DNA of 64,000 bases from Morella rubra (lineage: Eukaryota > Streptophyta > Magnoliopsida > Fagales > Myricaceae): contig CM025850.1 in the NCBI GenBank assembly GCA_003952965.2, positions 11,831,894-11,895,893 of the forward strand, read 5' to 3'. Below the pieces are notes generated by a model. That model saw only the letters and a list, made by a program, of their open reading frames with translations. It did no database searches and was not told where the DNA came from. The position numbers and the translations under genes were made by a program. Shown here in pieces: positions 61,268 through 64,000 of the stretch; the first letter of the stretch is position 1; the number at the start of each line of letters is the position of its first letter.

Positions 61268-64000
61268 TCACACTAAAAAACAGGAAAATAGTCCGCAAAT
61301 ATCCTACCTAACAAAGACTTTCTAACTCATTTCTATCCAGAACCTCTCCTCCCAAAGCTCCTACCTATTTACTTTTTTCGACCTAAAGCTCAGCTCATCC
61401 AAGCTTTTCATTCCGTATCATCACAAGGAGATTATAACCATGCTACACGATGTTATTTTCTCCCACATCTTCATTGTTCTTTATTAGTCATCTTAAAGAA
61501 TAACTTTAATTATGAAAATAATAAGAACTTTTGTAAAACTGGGAAAAATTAAGCTTATCCCCGTTAATAAAAATAAGCCCCTTCAAACTTAAAGTTCATC
61601 TTAATCGGCTCTCTCCTAATAATAAATTGTATAGACGACGAAAAACGATTGTAAAATTTTAATTTAATCAATGATACACGTATACTGTCATACCCAATTA
61701 AAAAAACTCCTTAAACTTAATATAATATTAATTGTTGAGTCAGTTCAAATTCATCACTTCATCCTCTTAAACCGAATTATCGATTGCTGATAAATTGTTC
61801 CAATCGATACAAAGAAAAGTGCAACACATTTCTCTAATTAATATTCCAACCCCATGTCTCAAGGTTCGTTTTCCTTTCCTCCTTAATTTTTTGCCTTATA
61901 TCTCGATTCATGGTTCCTTTAACTGCCACTTAAAGTGAACAGTTCAATTTTCTGGCAGAGCGTAGATGCATTCGTTTTTCCACAAACATTCACACAACTT
62001 TATGGCATCTTCCCCATGCTTCTTCATACCAACATCCCATAACAAAGTAGTTCCCCAATTACCGCCCCGCACCTCTTAAATCGGTCTTTTTTTGTACCAA
62101 TATTACGTCGAGAAATTGTATATATGCTTCGATTCCGAATTACATATGAAAAATCGAACACCCCTTAGTATATCTATCACTCTAAACCGGTCTTTATCGG
62201 TAAAAAAAAAAATCTCAACAAAGGCCTAAAAAAGTAAAAATAATAAAAGGCTCAAACAAAAAAAAGACTTAAAATGTCATGGTCCAAACTGGCCCAAATC
62301 GTCCAATTCGGACCGGTGAAATCGGGGATCGGACCGAACCAATTCTATTAGAATGACCGGTCCAGTCCGGTATGTTCACTCTACAAAATTACCGGTTTGA
62401 TCGGCCAAACTGGACCGACCATGATCATCCTACCAAACAGATCTAAGTCACTCGATCATAATACATTTATACTGCCCAAATACTCTTCCTCTCCTCCACT
62501 ATCACTTTACCACTCTCATAACATTATCGTGTCTGTTCTTTAAGCCATTAGACTCTTTCCTCTTTTTTGAAAAAAAAAAAAAAATATATTGTTGTAGTCA
62601 CCCTCGACTGAACATTCAACCATTTGTGGCTAAGTAACTTTTCACTCTCCCCTTCTCACCCGTCCCTGCTATATTATCGAGTTCTTTTTTCAAGATTATT
62701 TATGGAGTCTAATTCTCATCCCCTGACTAAAAGAATTTGTAATATACATTTTTTTAATCAAGAGGAATCCGTTAATTTTCACCACATATCGTTCTACGAC
62801 TAAACGTTAATTGGGAAAGATTAATAACCAGCCGGCTTATACATTTGTATCATCTGTGTAACTGCCTATTAACTGTTCTACATTCACTTATTTTACGCAT
62901 CGTCCGTTACCATGTGATAATGAACAAATCGGTCGTCCACACCCACTATGCAGAATCACATAAAAGAGACTTCATAAGCACAAGACTCAATAGATAATAA
63001 CCCATTCTTTCTCCTCCAACAGGTCATCCAGCTGCCTCCCTTACTGCTCCTATGTCCAAGCTCTCAATAACACATCATGCCTTCCTATCATTTCCTACTT
63101 CTCCCTATTACCCGGAAAGAAAACGAGCCAGTTTTCTCTCGAAAATTATCTCCCTTTCCTTGACTAACGCTAGAAACGCTAAGCCACCTTCACTCTACTC
63201 CATACATTGGTTACTTCCCAACCTACTCTCTTCTTATAACATTCACTCTGCTCATACAAACGCTTCCTCTAACGTTATTCGTATGATAGACATGCATTTG
63301 ACGTCGCTGCAGAATACACTCAAATGGACACGCGCAAAATATGCGTCGGCCTCCGCAGACAACAGTAGGCTGTAATTCCGAACTTTGATTTCGAGGAAAA
63401 ATAAAGCAACTCCCTATGTGTAAAAACGATCTCTCCCTTTTAGGAGCTGCACCATCTCGTAAATCATCCAGTGTAGTCTCTTCCCCGGTTTCACTGGGAT
63501 TCTCAGCAACGAATCCTCACCACATATATTTGAAAAACTGGACACTGGATAAACGTCATTCCGCTATTATTGATACCATCATCTAGTCGGTTAACGTTTA
63601 TGCCCCTATAGTTACGGAATTTTAATTTTCGTAACTCTCTATAATCGGAAAAAAAACGCCATTTCACTTCTGAATCTATTACCAGTATAAACAGTACTTT
63701 AAAAATATCTCATCTCAAGTAATCAACTGTTGTTTACCCTTATCGCGAATTAACACCCAAAATCACATTCCATTCTCAACTCCCAACCAACAACATTACA
63801 CAACAAGTATTTTTACAATCCGCTTAATATATCTCTAACTAACATCCTCCATGGAAATGTTCACTGCTGGCAACTCGCGACACCGCACACACCGATCAAA
63901 AATTAAGAATTTCACTTACCAAGCAAAAAAAATCTAAAGACTTCCGGACGATCTTAAAGAAACAATTCCTGCTACGAGAGCGCAACACCTACCAATCCAT
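61268..64000. other. Garbled, G-poor tail (noisy reverse image of about 47.4-49.9 kb and beyond)
   Basis: The change from clean to noisy is abrupt after ACCCTCATAAAAAA. From there the text follows the reverse complement of the left arm with an error every few bases: the CCGG-rich element near 62280-62440, the dirigent copy 3 start region at 63040-63130 (AGTTTTCTCTCGAAA, TTATCTCC) and its end near 63590. The open frame 63052-63375 is the corrupted image of dirigent copy 3, not a gene. The last 400 bp may correspond to the N gap. Confidence 0.75.

Larger units (their letters stand above)
56510..63590 (-). repeat. Right arm of the giant inverted repeat
   Basis: Reverse complement of 47400-56260. 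Clean and near-identical at 56565-57735 and 60080-61267; clean where the left arm is garbled at 58010-59800; garbled at 57737-58010 and from 61268 on, where the left arm is clean. Confidence 0.85.

Noticed and set aside
63052-63375. 107-codon + frame in the tail
   Set aside because: It is a corrupted reverse image of dirigent copy 3, shown by matches at the signal-peptide and barrel-start codons.

Overview
The window is nuclear DNA of a flowering plant, most likely a eudicot. Spliced genes with GT-AG introns, intronless secreted dirigent genes, a C2H2 zinc-finger gene with a C-terminal EAR motif, and several plant transposon families point that way. No species can be named from the sequence. 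No rRNA gene, complete tRNA gene or CRISPR array is visible. There is one run of Ns (46977-47373).

Layout. At 1-2772 (+) lie the last five exons of a Mic1/RMC1-like endosomal-trafficking gene. A long AT-rich stretch with two MITE-like inverted repeats and microsatellites follows. A single-exon C2H2 zinc-finger gene of the ZFP8/GIS type sits at 13872-14597 (+). At 21418-23994 (-) splice signals reveal a five-exon gene for a 119-residue, probably membrane-bound protein that no single reading frame shows.

From 24.6 to 44.2 kb the window is transposons. A decayed Mutator-like element (about 24.63-31.67 kb) has 210-bp terminal inverted repeats, a broken transposase gene on + and a broken GRF-zinc-finger/transmembrane gene on -. 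A decayed Copia retrotransposon (32027-44154, target duplication GTCGA) follows. Its 3' LTR is split by a 4.39-kb hAT element (39274-43662) flanked by the 8-bp duplication ATCCCATG. Order of events: Copia inserted first, hAT inserted later, and both have since decayed.

From 44.3 kb on is a dirigent-protein cluster (secreted proteins that steer phenoxy-radical coupling in lignan and lignin-type chemistry): copies at 44347-44928, 46405-46976 (cut by the N gap) and 47400-47981, all on -, and an intact copy at 59922-60509 on +. A fifth copy at 50623-51141 is a damaged mirror image of the one at 59922.

The last 16 kb are not trustworthy as linear genome sequence. Roughly 47.4-56.26 kb and 56.51-63.59 kb are reverse complements of one another around a centre near 56.39 kb. 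Within this palindrome, clean stretches in one arm usually face garbled, G-poor stretches in the other. The best explanation is a long read that copied both strands of one molecule, was assembled as a hairpin, and was only partly corrected. Genes in this part should be counted once.
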